The notes under the pieces were generated by a model, which saw nothing but the letters and a program-made list of their open reading frames with translations, was not told the DNA's origin and made no database searches. This document shows, piece after piece, positions 7,661 through 14,578 of a DNA stretch of 64,000 nucleotides. The DNA lies in NCBI GenBank assembly GCA_041661965.1, contig JBAZTH010000003.1:62001-126000 (forward strand). The letters are read 5' to 3'. A program made the translations under genes and the position numbers. This DNA is from Candidatus Margulisiibacteriota bacterium (GTDB lineage Bacteria > Margulisbacteria > WOR-1 > O2-12-FULL-45-9 > XYB2-FULL-48-7). How positions within the stretch are numbered: the first letter of the stretch is position 1; every line of letters begins with the position of its first letter.

Positions 7661-7666
7661 AGACCA

Positions 7667-7695
7667 ATCTTAACAAATTTGTCGCCAGGTTTCAA
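7667..7695 (-). promoter_or_regulatory. leuC promoter, leaderless type
   Basis: On the minus strand: TTGAAA (7695-7690), 17 bases, extended -10 TGTTAAGAT (TAAGAT at 7672-7667), then six bases to the ATG. Confidence 0.65.
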
Positions 7696-7711
7696 GAAAA
7701 CCGCTCCGCTA

Positions 7712-7720
7712 TGTTATAAT
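7712..7720 (+). promoter_or_regulatory. Extended -10 promoter of the 7746 gene
   Basis: TGTTATAAT at 7712-7720, followed by a short leader with Shine-Dalgarno AAGGAG before the ATG at 7746. It lies back to back with the leuC promoter. Confidence 0.6.
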
Positions 7721-7745
7721 TCCGTTGTAAGGAGCGTGTTTTTTT

Positions 7746-8228
7746 ATGAAAAAAATCGCTATTGTTTTGTGTTCCTTATTTGTTCTCGGTTGTTTCAACC
7801 AGGTTCGGGCGGAGATTGGGGCCGGTTATGAAACCATGGTCATCCTGCCTCACGCCTTTACCCTTTACTACAAGGATAAATCCAGCGGTTGGGGAGGCAA
7901 ACTTTCCGCTGATTTCGGAACCTCCTTTCTTTCCAATATGGTGAAACTTTACGGCTCGATCGTGACGCTGGGCCTAGTTAACATTAAAGAGGTTAATTTT
8001 TATACCGCGTCGATCACTAAAGATTTGACCCAGGAGCCCAGGTCCCGCTCGTACGCGCGGCTCGGGGTGATGTTATTTTCCGCTTCATCGGGGAGCGCTT
8101 CCACTACCGCGACGATCCCAACCCTCGGGATCGGTTGGGAATGGCAGGACGGTCTTTTCGGCCAGACGACTTCCTGCGAGCTTGGCTACCCGGAAGTTTT
8201 GACCCTGGGAATGCGTCATTTTTTTTAA
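7746..8228 (+). CDS. Small secreted protein, probable outer-membrane beta-barrel
   Basis: 160 aa. A Sec signal peptide (MKKIAIVLCSLFVLGC...VRA, likely cleavage after Ala-22) is followed by alternating hydrophobic/polar strands with many Gly and aromatic residues (GAGYETMVILPHAFTLYYK, YARLGVMLFSAS) and a C-terminal Phe (GMRHFF), the usual outer-membrane insertion signature. The size fits an eight-strand barrel. Family not recognised. It heads an operon with the LOG-like gene and thiC. Confidence 0.7.
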   Translation: MKKIAIVLCSLFVLGCFNQVRAEIGAGYETMVILPHAFTLYYKDKSSGWGGKLSADFGTSFLSNMVKLYGSIVTLGLVNIKEVNFYTASITKDLTQEPRSRSYARLGVMLFSASSGSASTTATIPTLGIGWEWQDGLFGQTTSCELGYPEVLTLGMRHFF

Positions 8229-8242
8229 ACGAGGAGTCTAAA

Positions 8243-8761
8243 ATGATCAATAAAGTTTTTATCTCGGTTGTCGGTGAAAGCCACGCGTCGCCGGAGATCG
8301 CCAAACTGGCCGAAGAGGTCGGGGTGGAGATTGGCAAAGCGGGGGCGGTCCTGGTTTGCGGCGGGTTGAAAGGGGTTATGGAGCATGCCTCTAAAGGGGC
8401 TAAAAGCGCCGGCGGAACGACGATCGGCATTTTGCCCGGCAGTAAACGGGACGATGCCAACCAGTATATTGATTACCCGATCGTTACCGGCATCGGCTAT
8501 GCCAGGAACAAGCTGGTGGTCAAGAGCGGCCATGTCGTGATCGCGATTGGCGGCAGTCATGGGACCCTCTCGGAAATGGCCTTTGCCCTTGGTTATAAAA
8601 TCCCGGTCGTTGGTCTCAAGACCTGGCAGATTATCCATCACAGCGGCGTGATCGACAGAAGCATCCACTATGTTTCTACCCCCAAAGAAGCGGTCACCGT
8701 TGCCCTGAAACTGGCGAAAGAGGCCGGGAAGCCCGAAGAGATCAAGGAATACCACTCGTAA
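8243..8761 (+). CDS. TIGR00725-like protein (LOG/Rossmann nucleotide-binding family)
   Basis: 172 aa from the ATG at 8243, chosen for GAGGAG upstream; the longer frame from 8135 overlaps the previous gene. The fold signature is GGLKGVMEHASKGA and IAIGGSHGTLSEMAFAL, corresponding to the PGGxGTxxE motif of LOG-type proteins, here GGSHGTLSE. The family resembles lysine-decarboxylase-annotated phosphoribohydrolases but the substrate of this branch is not established. The stop overlaps the thiC ATG (TAATG), so it is coupled to thiC. Confidence 0.8.
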   Translation: MINKVFISVVGESHASPEIAKLAEEVGVEIGKAGAVLVCGGLKGVMEHASKGAKSAGGTTIGILPGSKRDDANQYIDYPIVTGIGYARNKLVVKSGHVVIAIGGSHGTLSEMAFALGYKIPVVGLKTWQIIHHSGVIDRSIHYVSTPKEAVTVALKLAKEAGKPEEIKEYHS

Positions 8762-10044
8762 TGACGACCCAACGCCAGGCCGCCCTCAAAGGGGTGATCA
8801 CCCCGCAGATGAAAGCGGTCGCGCGCGACGAAAAGCGTTCATCAGAAGAGATCCTCGCTGGGATAAAGAAAGGGACGATCGCGATCCCATTCAACCCAAG
8901 GCACAAAAATTGTAAGGCAACAGGCATAGGCAGAGGCTTAAGGACCAAAGTTAACGCCAATATCGGGACCTCGGCTGACTTTCCCCAATTAAAGAACGAA
9001 CTAAAAAAACTCCAAGCCGCTCTGGACGCCAAAACCGACGCTTTGATGGACCTGTCGACCGGCGGCAACATCAACGCCACCCGCAAAGCGATCATGGCCG
9101 CTTGTCCGGTTCCGGTCGGGACGGTGCCGATCTACCAAATGATCGTCGAAAAGAAAATGACGGTCGAGGGGATGTTCTCGGTCGTCGAAGCGCAGGCCAA
9201 AGAAGGGGTCGACTTTATGACGATCCACTGCGGCGTGACTCGGGCTTCCGTGGCCGAGCTGAAAAAACACCCCCGGCTGATGGATGTTGTTTCGCGCGGC
9301 GGCGCGCTGATGATGAAATGGATCATCGATAACGACCAGGAAAATCCTTTTTACGAACATTATGACCGTCTTCTGGAAATTGCCGCTAAATACGATGTGA
9401 CTATGTCGCTTGGCGACGGAATGCGGCCGGGCTCGGTTATTGACGCCGGCGACGCCGCCCAGATCAAAGAGCTCAAGATCCTCGGTCAGTTGACGAAAGA
9501 AGCCTGGCGGGCCGGGGTCCAGGTGATCATTGAAGGGCCGGGACATGTTCCTTATGATCAGATCATCGACCAGATGAAAATGCAGAAAAAATATTGTTAC
9601 GGGGCGCCGTTCTATGTTCTGGGGCCGCTGCCGACCGATGTTGCCCCAGGCTATGACCACATCACCGCCGCGATCGGCGGAACGTTAGCCGCGGTCTCCG
9701 GCGCCGATTTCCTCTGCTACGTTACCCCGACCGAACATCTCGGCCTGCCGGAAGCGGCCGACGTCAAAGAAGGGGTGATCGCTTCCCGGATCGCCGCCCA
9801 CTGCGCCGATATCGCCAAGGGGATCCCCGGAGCGATCGAGTGGGACCGGGCGATGTCTAAGGCGCGCAAGGAGCTCAACTGGGGGAAGCAGATCAACCTG
9901 GCGATCGATCCGGAGAAGGCGAGGGCGATTCATGAGAAGAGAAAGGGACACGGGACACGGGGGATGGGACACGGGAAAGGAGTCTGCTCTATGTGCGGAG
10001 AATTCTGCGCGATGAAAGTTTCCACCGAAGCGTTGAAGAAATAA
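8761..10044 (+). CDS. thiC: Phosphomethylpyrimidine synthase (short ThiC)
   Basis: 427 aa. Converts aminoimidazole ribotide to hydroxymethylpyrimidine phosphate for thiamin, a radical SAM reaction. Visible: STGGNINATR, TIHCGVTR, SLGDGMRPGS, EGPGHVPYDQI, and a C-terminal Cys cluster CSMCGEFC. The spacing is CX2CX3C rather than the CX2CX4C of classical ThiC, which may be normal for short ThiC. A paralogue for 5-hydroxybenzimidazole (BzaF type) is possible, but thiL and thiGHS in the window favour thiamin. Just before the Cys cluster is a low-complexity insert, KGHGTRGMGHGKG, encoded by a GGGACACGGG-type repeat. No TPP riboswitch seen upstream. Confidence 0.93.
   Translation: MTTQRQAALKGVITPQMKAVARDEKRSSEEILAGIKKGTIAIPFNPRHKNCKATGIGRGLRTKVNANIGTSADFPQLKNELKKLQAALDAKTDALMDLSTGGNINATRKAIMAACPVPVGTVPIYQMIVEKKMTVEGMFSVVEAQAKEGVDFMTIHCGVTRASVAELKKHPRLMDVVSRGGALMMKWIIDNDQENPFYEHYDRLLEIAAKYDVTMSLGDGMRPGSVIDAGDAAQIKELKILGQLTKEAWRAGVQVIIEGPGHVPYDQIIDQMKMQKKYCYGAPFYVLGPLPTDVAPGYDHITAAIGGTLAAVSGADFLCYVTPTEHLGLPEAADVKEGVIASRIAAHCADIAKGIPGAIEWDRAMSKARKELNWGKQINLAIDPEKARAIHEKRKGHGTRGMGHGKGVCSMCGEFCAMKVSTEALKK
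9945..9975 (+). repeat. Short GGGACACGGG repeat inside thiC
   Basis: Three copies of GGGACACGGG, partly overlapping, inserted in frame between the conserved helix ending IHEK and the Cys cluster. One of several short in-frame repeats in the window. Confidence 0.65.
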
Positions 10045-10045
10045 T
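10009..10045 (+). repeat. thiC 3' end, left copy of a direct repeat
   Basis: The last codons of thiC (AMKVSTEALKK and stop). A copy with three synonymous differences lies at 11465-11501, 1456 bases downstream. Both copies are followed within 30 bases by CCTCTGAAAT, the start of a sigma-28-like promoter. Confidence 0.85.
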
Positions 10046-10054
10046 TTTTTCCTC

Positions 10055-10082
10055 TGAAATATTCCCCAATAAATGCCGATAA
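10055..10082 (+). promoter_or_regulatory. Sigma-28-like promoter of the LRR gene
   Basis: TGAAAT at 10055-10060, 17 bases, GATAA at 10078-10082 within GCCGATAA, an exact match to the sigma-28 -10 consensus. The LRR gene ATG at 10117 follows with GGGAG Shine-Dalgarno. Confidence 0.65.
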
Positions 10083-10116
10083 ATATACAGAGTCTATCAT
10101 TAATTGGGAGATCAAC

Positions 10117-10740
10117 ATGGGAATAATTGCCAGAATCGGAGGAAGAGTTGAACGATGGATCAATAGTCAGAGACCACGGCTAAATGTTAAACCGCCAACC
10201 GCATCGATTACCCCGACAAGTCAGATCTACCGGGTTCAGCCGGAAGGGATGATCCCCAAAATAAGTAAACCGATTGACCAAATATTTTCGATAGACTACA
10301 AATTTGTGAGTTCAAAGGATGCGGCGAGAATTACAAATGATGATTTATTGCTGTTGGTCCGCTACTTGATCGATTCTAAGATTAGTGTTTCTTTAGAGCA
10401 TTTGGAATTGAGAGGCGCTCAAGTAAGCGATCTTAGTCCGCTGGCCGGGTTGACGAATTTAGAGTGGTTGGACTTGTCTGGTACCCAAGTAAGCGATCTT
10501 AGTCCGCTGGCCGGGTTGACGAATTTAGAGTGGTTGGACTTGACTGGTACCCAAGTAAGCGATCTTAGTCCGCTGGCCGGGCTAACGCAGTTAGAGGACT
10601 TGCTCTTGACTGATACCCAAGTAAGCGATCTTAGTCCGCTGGCCGGGCTAACGCAGTTAGAGGACTTGCTCTTGACTGATACCCAAGTAAGCGATCTTAG
10701 TCCGCTGGCCGGGTTGAAGATCTTACGAATTATAAGATAG
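10117..10740 (+). CDS. Leucine-rich-repeat protein (internalin-type repeats)
   Basis: 207 aa, no signal peptide. Residues 1-90 are an unrecognised domain; the rest is a run of 22-residue repeats of the type TQVSDLSPLAGLTNLEWLDL, the internalin-like LRR. Codon-for-codon identity between adjacent repeats shows very recent duplication. The protein ends abruptly after the last repeat (GLKILRIIR) with no cap domain, so it may be truncated. The gene stands in a block bounded by two thiC 3' ends, behind a sigma-28-like promoter. Confidence 0.85.
   Translation: MGIIARIGGRVERWINSQRPRLNVKPPTASITPTSQIYRVQPEGMIPKISKPIDQIFSIDYKFVSSKDAARITNDDLLLLVRYLIDSKISVSLEHLELRGAQVSDLSPLAGLTNLEWLDLSGTQVSDLSPLAGLTNLEWLDLTGTQVSDLSPLAGLTQLEDLLLTDTQVSDLSPLAGLTQLEDLLLTDTQVSDLSPLAGLKILRIIR
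10421..10720 (+). repeat. 66-base tandem repeats encoding LRR units
   Basis: Repeat starts at 10421, 10487, 10553, 10619 and 10685, exactly 66 bases apart (four full units and a partial fifth). Units one and two are nearly identical to each other (TNLEWLDL type), and units three and four are identical to each other (TQLEDLLL type). Confidence 0.95.
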
Positions 10741-10741
10741 C

Positions 10742-10789
10742 GGGGAAGCCAAGGCGATCGATCCGGAAAAGGCGAGGAAAATAGAATAA
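10742..10789 (+). pseudogene. Fragment resembling the thiC 3' region
   Basis: Read in frame it gives GEAKAIDPEKARKIE and a stop; ThiC has LAIDPEKARAIHEK at 9899-9940. A 25-base core matches with one difference. No open frame leads into it, so it is a remnant, probably of a different thiC allele. Confidence 0.65.
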
Positions 10790-10804
10790 CCGGTCCGGTT
10801 GTTG

Positions 10805-10810
10805 TATAAT
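10805..10810 (+). promoter_or_regulatory. -10 box of the nucleotidyltransferase gene, leaderless type
   Basis: TATAAT ending five bases before the ATG at 10816; no Shine-Dalgarno. Confidence 0.5.
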
Positions 10811-10815
10811 TCAAT

Positions 10816-11310
10816 ATGCTTTACGAAAGTGTTTTTCGCGCGTTGGATGAGAAAAATATCCGCTACTTAGTCGTTGGCGGTCTTGCCGTCGTCCTTCATG
10901 GTTTTTTACGGTTTACGGCTGATCTTGATATTATTCCTTCTTTTGCCAGCGATGATTTGAGTAAACTCATGGGGACCCTGCAGGAATTGGGCTATAAACC
11001 TAGGCTGCCTGTCGATCCAAAAGATTTTCTCGATCCTGCAAAAAGGGGCCATTGGATAAAGGAAAAAAACATGCGGGTCTTTTCCTTTATTCACCCGGAT
11101 AAACCACTGGAAATGATCGATCTTTTTGTCGACAGCCCGATTGATTTCGAGAAAGCGTACAAAAACAAACAAATATTCACCTCTAAACAAATCAATATTC
11201 CGGTGCCGGCAATTGAAGATATGATCAGATTAAAAGAATTGGCCGGCAGACCGCAAGACATTGAGGATCTTGAAGCTTTAAGGGAGATAAATGAAAAGAG
11301 CAAGCAGTAA
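10816..11310 (+). CDS. Nucleotidyltransferase-fold protein (AbiEii/MNT-like)
   Basis: 164 aa. The N-terminal pattern YLVVGGLAVVLHG followed by RFTADLDII is the GG...DxD signature of minimal nucleotidyltransferases used in toxin-antitoxin and abortive-infection modules. FIHPDKPLEMIDLFVD supplies a further acidic residue. The downstream small gene overlaps by 20 bases, as in two-gene modules. Either toxin or nucleic-acid/protein-modifying enzyme; target unknown. Located in the block between two thiC ends. Confidence 0.8.
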   Translation: MLYESVFRALDEKNIRYLVVGGLAVVLHGFLRFTADLDIIPSFASDDLSKLMGTLQELGYKPRLPVDPKDFLDPAKRGHWIKEKNMRVFSFIHPDKPLEMIDLFVDSPIDFEKAYKNKQIFTSKQINIPVPAIEDMIRLKELAGRPQDIEDLEALREINEKSKQ

Positions 11311-11500
11311 GCCTGGTCGGCTGTGGGAGAAGATCGAGCCGTTTCGACACCTTTCTGCCGAAGCTAAATTGACCTGGCTTGAAGAGGCCAAGCGTTTTGT
11401 ATTAGCGTTTGTTCCGTCAGACAAAAGAATCACCCCCCGGGAAATGGTTGACCGCCGAAGCGACGCGATGAAGGTCTCGACCGAAGCGTTGAAGAAATAA
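11291..11500 (+). CDS. Small partner protein of the nucleotidyltransferase, with a ThiC-derived C-terminus
   Basis: 69 aa, overlapping the nucleotidyltransferase gene by 20 bases. The segment LSAEAKLTWLEEAKRFV resembles small proteins that accompany nucleotidyltransferase toxins (EEKLxWLEEAxxF pattern, from memory of such pairs). The last eleven residues, AMKVSTEALKK, are identical to the end of ThiC and are encoded by the duplicated thiC 3' end, so the original C-terminus has been replaced by fusion at the insertion junction. Shine-Dalgarno GGGAG in the upstream gene. Confidence 0.65.
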   Translation: MKRASSKPGRLWEKIEPFRHLSAEAKLTWLEEAKRFVLAFVPSDKRITPREMVDRRSDAMKVSTEALKK

Positions 11501-11501
11501 T
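11465..11501 (+). repeat. thiC 3' end, right copy of the direct repeat
   Basis: Matches 10009-10045 at 34 of 37 positions; the three differences are all third-codon synonymous changes in the thiC frame. Confidence 0.85.
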
Positions 11502-11522
11502 CGATCAAATAATCAATCCCTC

Positions 11523-11550
11523 TGAAATTTCTGCTTTTACTTTTCGATAA
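11523..11550 (+). promoter_or_regulatory. Sigma-28-like promoter of the 11565 gene
   Basis: TGAAAT at 11523-11528, 17 bases, GATAA at 11546-11550 (TTCGATAA). The ATG at 11565 follows without a Shine-Dalgarno. Confidence 0.6.
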
Positions 11551-11564
11551 CGATAGCGAATAAC

Positions 11565-12752
11565 ATGAGTAATATCATTCGATTTCCGTGGGTTAACTGT
11601 TCAGTCACTCCTTTGCCGAAAGGCCATGTGGCGCCGGTCCGCTATTTTCCCAGGTTGACTCCTCTTTATAAGGGAGACTCTTATGTGGCCGGGCGCAATG
11701 ACCAGTCTTCTTTAACCCGTTTTGTCGGCTACGCTCTGCCCGCCGGTTATCTCGCCACTTCACGTTTGGTCCGGCCGAAGGTCGCGTCAGAGGCGGTCGA
11801 GTTCTGGCAGAAATTCGGCGCGCGGGAAAAAGAATGGGTGGCTAATTTTCGAGCCTTACCGACGGCCGGACAGCTCGATTATCTTCAGATCTTTCCCGGT
11901 CGAGGCGGATTGAAAGATGTTTTTGGTAAGGCGAGCCTGGCGATAGCCGGGCGTTTACGGACACTGGCTAAATACGACCTTCCTCTGGTCAAAGAATTAT
12001 TTTGGGAAATTAACGACCGGTCGCGCGAGAATCTTGGCGGCGCGGTTTTTTACGCCCTGGGGGGGCGGCCGTTGCTGCAAGCCGGGCTTCTGGTTGCCGG
12101 TGGTGTTCAGCGGGGCCCCCAATTATTGGAAAGCGTGTTTGAAGCCAACGCGCCTGGCGAGCTGGAAGTTGCCCGGATCATGATCCAGGAGCAGGGGTTG
12201 GGCGCGAAGGAGCGACCGATCTTGCGGGAGGTCAATCGCCGATTCTTTGTGCCAAGAGGCGGTGCGGAAAAAAGCCTGGAATTACGTCGTCTGGCGGTCT
12301 GGCAGATCAGACTTAGCAACGCGTTCCGTTACGAACAGTTGATCGTTGTTAAACGAAACTTTGGCGGCAGAGCGGGGGAGAAGCAAGCGGCTGAAATGGA
12401 GAAAAAAGCGGCGCTCCAATGGCGGCAATTAACTGCCGGATTAGGCCGGTTCCCGGCGGATGAGCTTTATAACTTGTTGCAGTATTTTAAAAGGGACGAG
12501 GACTCTGTTTTGGTCCTGGCCAGATTTTTGGATAATGGGCATCTTGACCAGATCAGAAGGTATCTTGAATTGATCTTTAATCAGACCTTTGATTCTAACG
12601 CGGTAAGCGGCGCGGACCGGGCAAGCTGGTGGGGGCTCCAGCTTAACCGGCTGTTCGCGCGTTCCAACGATCCCCGGCTTGGAGATGAGAAATCCCTGAT
12701 CCGCCAGGCGATAATCGACGTCATCCTAACCGGCGGGGAGCCCGAACAGTGA
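11565..12752 (+). CDS. Uncharacterised protein (395 aa)
   Basis: No family recognised. Soluble and mostly helical, Arg/Leu-rich, with no signal peptide, membrane segment or clear catalytic motif. The start is set by the promoter 15 bases upstream. The stop overlaps the GTG start of the next gene (GTGA at 12749-12752), so the two are translationally coupled and may work together. Base composition is like the chromosome, in contrast to the deoC island. Confidence 0.65.
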   Translation: MSNIIRFPWVNCSVTPLPKGHVAPVRYFPRLTPLYKGDSYVAGRNDQSSLTRFVGYALPAGYLATSRLVRPKVASEAVEFWQKFGAREKEWVANFRALPTAGQLDYLQIFPGRGGLKDVFGKASLAIAGRLRTLAKYDLPLVKELFWEINDRSRENLGGAVFYALGGRPLLQAGLLVAGGVQRGPQLLESVFEANAPGELEVARIMIQEQGLGAKERPILREVNRRFFVPRGGAEKSLELRRLAVWQIRLSNAFRYEQLIVVKRNFGGRAGEKQAAEMEKKAALQWRQLTAGLGRFPADELYNLLQYFKRDEDSVLVLARFLDNGHLDQIRRYLELIFNQTFDSNAVSGADRASWWGLQLNRLFARSNDPRLGDEKSLIRQAIIDVILTGGEPEQ

Positions 12753-13816
12753 CGACCGCGATTAGTCGATCGTCGGAATACCATTTACACCGGCCCAATC
12801 CCCGGTTGGCGGAGGCAGGACAACTTTCCCCGCGCAGTGAAGTGCACCAGAGGGCGAACATTTTTTTTCAGCGGGAGGTTTTGGCCACTTATAACGACCG
12901 GTCGGCGTCTCAAAGGCCGCCGGCAACCGTAGTTTTTGGGCCGAACCAATTTGACGATTTTCCTTTAGCGACTATGCTGGAGCAGGGGGCGGTTTACGGT
13001 TTGGATCTCAACCTGGAGGCGATGAACAACGCCAAGCGGAGCCAGCCGAGAGAATTGCGCCGACGCTTGGCGACCTTACAGCTTGACGCGTCGCTCTATG
13101 CCAATCGGCAAATCGACCTGACCGCCAGAACGATCTCCGGCCATTACTCCTTATCGGAAAAACTGTTCGAGAAATTGATCAGCGGACTTGAAACTCTGGA
13201 GCCGTCCGGTGAACTTCCTTTTAATAATAATAGTTTTGACCTGGCGGTTTCCATCAGTACGACTTCGCAGTTTGTCTCCGTCGCTTATAACCGGGCGTTC
13301 GACTTGCAGGTGGAAAAATTCGGCCGGGACTTTGTCTATGACTTTTACACGGCGGAAACTGAAAATGGCGGCCAGTGCTTGTCGCGGGGCCGGCTCTTCG
13401 ATCGAGTCGTTAACGGCTTAGCCAGGAAAATAGCGCTGACCCACCTGCGCGAAATGGCGAGAGTGGTCCGTCCGGGTGGGATGATCTACTGGTCCGATCA
13501 TTCTTTCGCGACTGAAGCGGTCAGCAGTTCCGGCTTTTTCCCTCTTTGGCCGGATGATCTCCGGCCGCACACCCGACTGACGCCAAACTTTCAGCTCAAA
13601 ACCGACCGGCCGATGTTGGCCGTTGATGTCGGGACCAAGGCGGAAGGGGTCGCGGTCGTCGGGCCCGATAGTCTTACTGAAATGACAAACGAAGTGCCCG
13701 GGGTCATGAAGATTGCGGATTATTCCTTTTGGAACGTCAATTCCCAGGGGGTTTCGATGTTTGGCGTGCCGGGAATGTATTTCCTCGATTCGGCCGTGGT
13801 CCTGACAGTAAGATAA
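12749..13816 (+). CDS. SAM-dependent methyltransferase-like protein
   Basis: 355 aa from a GTG overlapping the previous stop. The class I methyltransferase layout can be traced: GAVYGLDLNLEAM (acidic residue ending strand 2), LPFNNNSFDLAVSIST (strand 4) and LREMARVVRPGGMIYWSDH (helix and strand 5 of motif III). The glycine-rich SAM loop is altered to FGPNQFDDF, so binding of SAM is not assured. About 60 extra residues lie between the motifs compared with minimal methyltransferases. Substrate unknown. Confidence 0.6.
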   Translation: MTTAISRSSEYHLHRPNPRLAEAGQLSPRSEVHQRANIFFQREVLATYNDRSASQRPPATVVFGPNQFDDFPLATMLEQGAVYGLDLNLEAMNNAKRSQPRELRRRLATLQLDASLYANRQIDLTARTISGHYSLSEKLFEKLISGLETLEPSGELPFNNNSFDLAVSISTTSQFVSVAYNRAFDLQVEKFGRDFVYDFYTAETENGGQCLSRGRLFDRVVNGLARKIALTHLREMARVVRPGGMIYWSDHSFATEAVSSSGFFPLWPDDLRPHTRLTPNFQLKTDRPMLAVDVGTKAEGVAVVGPDSLTEMTNEVPGVMKIADYSFWNVNSQGVSMFGVPGMYFLDSAVVLTVR

Positions 13817-13904
13817 AACACCTTCATCTATTTGTCGCGCAAGAAAACACCCCGACAAAGCGATAAGATATTGTCGCGTAAATCCACTATGATGGAGGAG
13901 AAAA

Positions 13905-14525
13905 ATGGCAGGACCAGTTGAAGGAGCGCCCTCGAGCCCGAGATATTCATTGACGCTTGGCGGCATTGTTAGGCAGCCAGCCGACTCACTTACGAACCCT
14001 TATGGAAATGATACCGTGGTTATTAAGGGTAAAACTAGTGATGTAAAAGAAACGGTTGCTTCAACTCCCGAATTTGGCGGCTTTGGCGAATTTCATTTGA
14101 CTTTTCCTTCAGGTATTGGAGCTGGTTACCGAGTAGGGGTCGTTTTTGCCCCTGGCAGCAACAAAATTAGCGCTGATAACCAGGAGAGTGTCGATATAAC
14201 CAGCAGGGACGCGGTTGTTGAGAATTCATTAATGCTTAGTTGGACTCCGGTGGGGGCGTCAGCCAAGTCGCCTTTTTCCTTTCGTTTAGGGGCTGGGCCG
14301 ACTGTCGCGAGTATCTTTTCTACTACTACCCATTTTACTCTTGGCGATAAGACTGCTGTAAGTGACGAATCTAACGTCCAGCATCGGCTTGGGGTTGGAA
14401 CGAGCGTTGATATGAACATCCATTTAGGATCTTCTTTTGGCTTGGCCTTGGGTGGTTCAGCGAGCATGTTTGGCTCGGCTGGTACAATGCTTGGAGTTAA
14501 TGCTGGTTTAACTTTAGATTTATAA
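13905..14525 (+). CDS. Beta-barrel-like protein without a recognisable signal peptide
   Basis: 206 aa, Shine-Dalgarno GGAGGAG. Sequence is a run of alternating strands with Gly/aromatic turns (GGFGEFHLTF, GAGYRVGVVFAPG, FSFRLGAGPTVASIF, FGLALGGSASMFG) and ends GLTLDL, as in outer-membrane porin-like barrels, yet the N-terminus MAGPVEGAPSSP is not a Sec signal. Either the protein stays inside or export differs. Two direct repeats TTGTCGCG(C/T)AA at 13832 and 13871 lie in the upstream gap, with GATAA at 13862-13866 but no good -35 box. Confidence 0.55.
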   Translation: MAGPVEGAPSSPRYSLTLGGIVRQPADSLTNPYGNDTVVIKGKTSDVKETVASTPEFGGFGEFHLTFPSGIGAGYRVGVVFAPGSNKISADNQESVDITSRDAVVENSLMLSWTPVGASAKSPFSFRLGAGPTVASIFSTTTHFTLGDKTAVSDESNVQHRLGVGTSVDMNIHLGSSFGLALGGSASMFGSAGTMLGVNAGLTLDL

Positions 14526-14563
14526 TTGTCATTTGCCGGTTGTCTTTTTTGCCCAAGTAAGCA

Positions 14564-14572
14564 TGCTATAAT
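14564..14572 (+). promoter_or_regulatory. thiL promoter, extended -10, leaderless type
   Basis: TGCTATAAT at 14564-14572, six bases before the ATG at 14579. No Shine-Dalgarno. Confidence 0.65.
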
Positions 14573-14578
14573 TCCGGC

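Noticed and set aside
9001..9660. Open frame of 219 codons on the minus strand
   Set aside because: Shadow of thiC; amino-acid composition (His/Arg/Asp rich) is that of a reverse-frame artefact.
10421..10720. Regular 66-base repeats as a CRISPR array
   Set aside because: The repeats are directly adjacent with no unique spacers, and translate as leucine-rich repeats in one open frame; no cas genes.
13862..13866. GATAA before the 13905 gene as another sigma-28-like promoter
   Set aside because: The base run 17 positions upstream (GCAAGA) does not match TGAAAT; kept out of the motif list.
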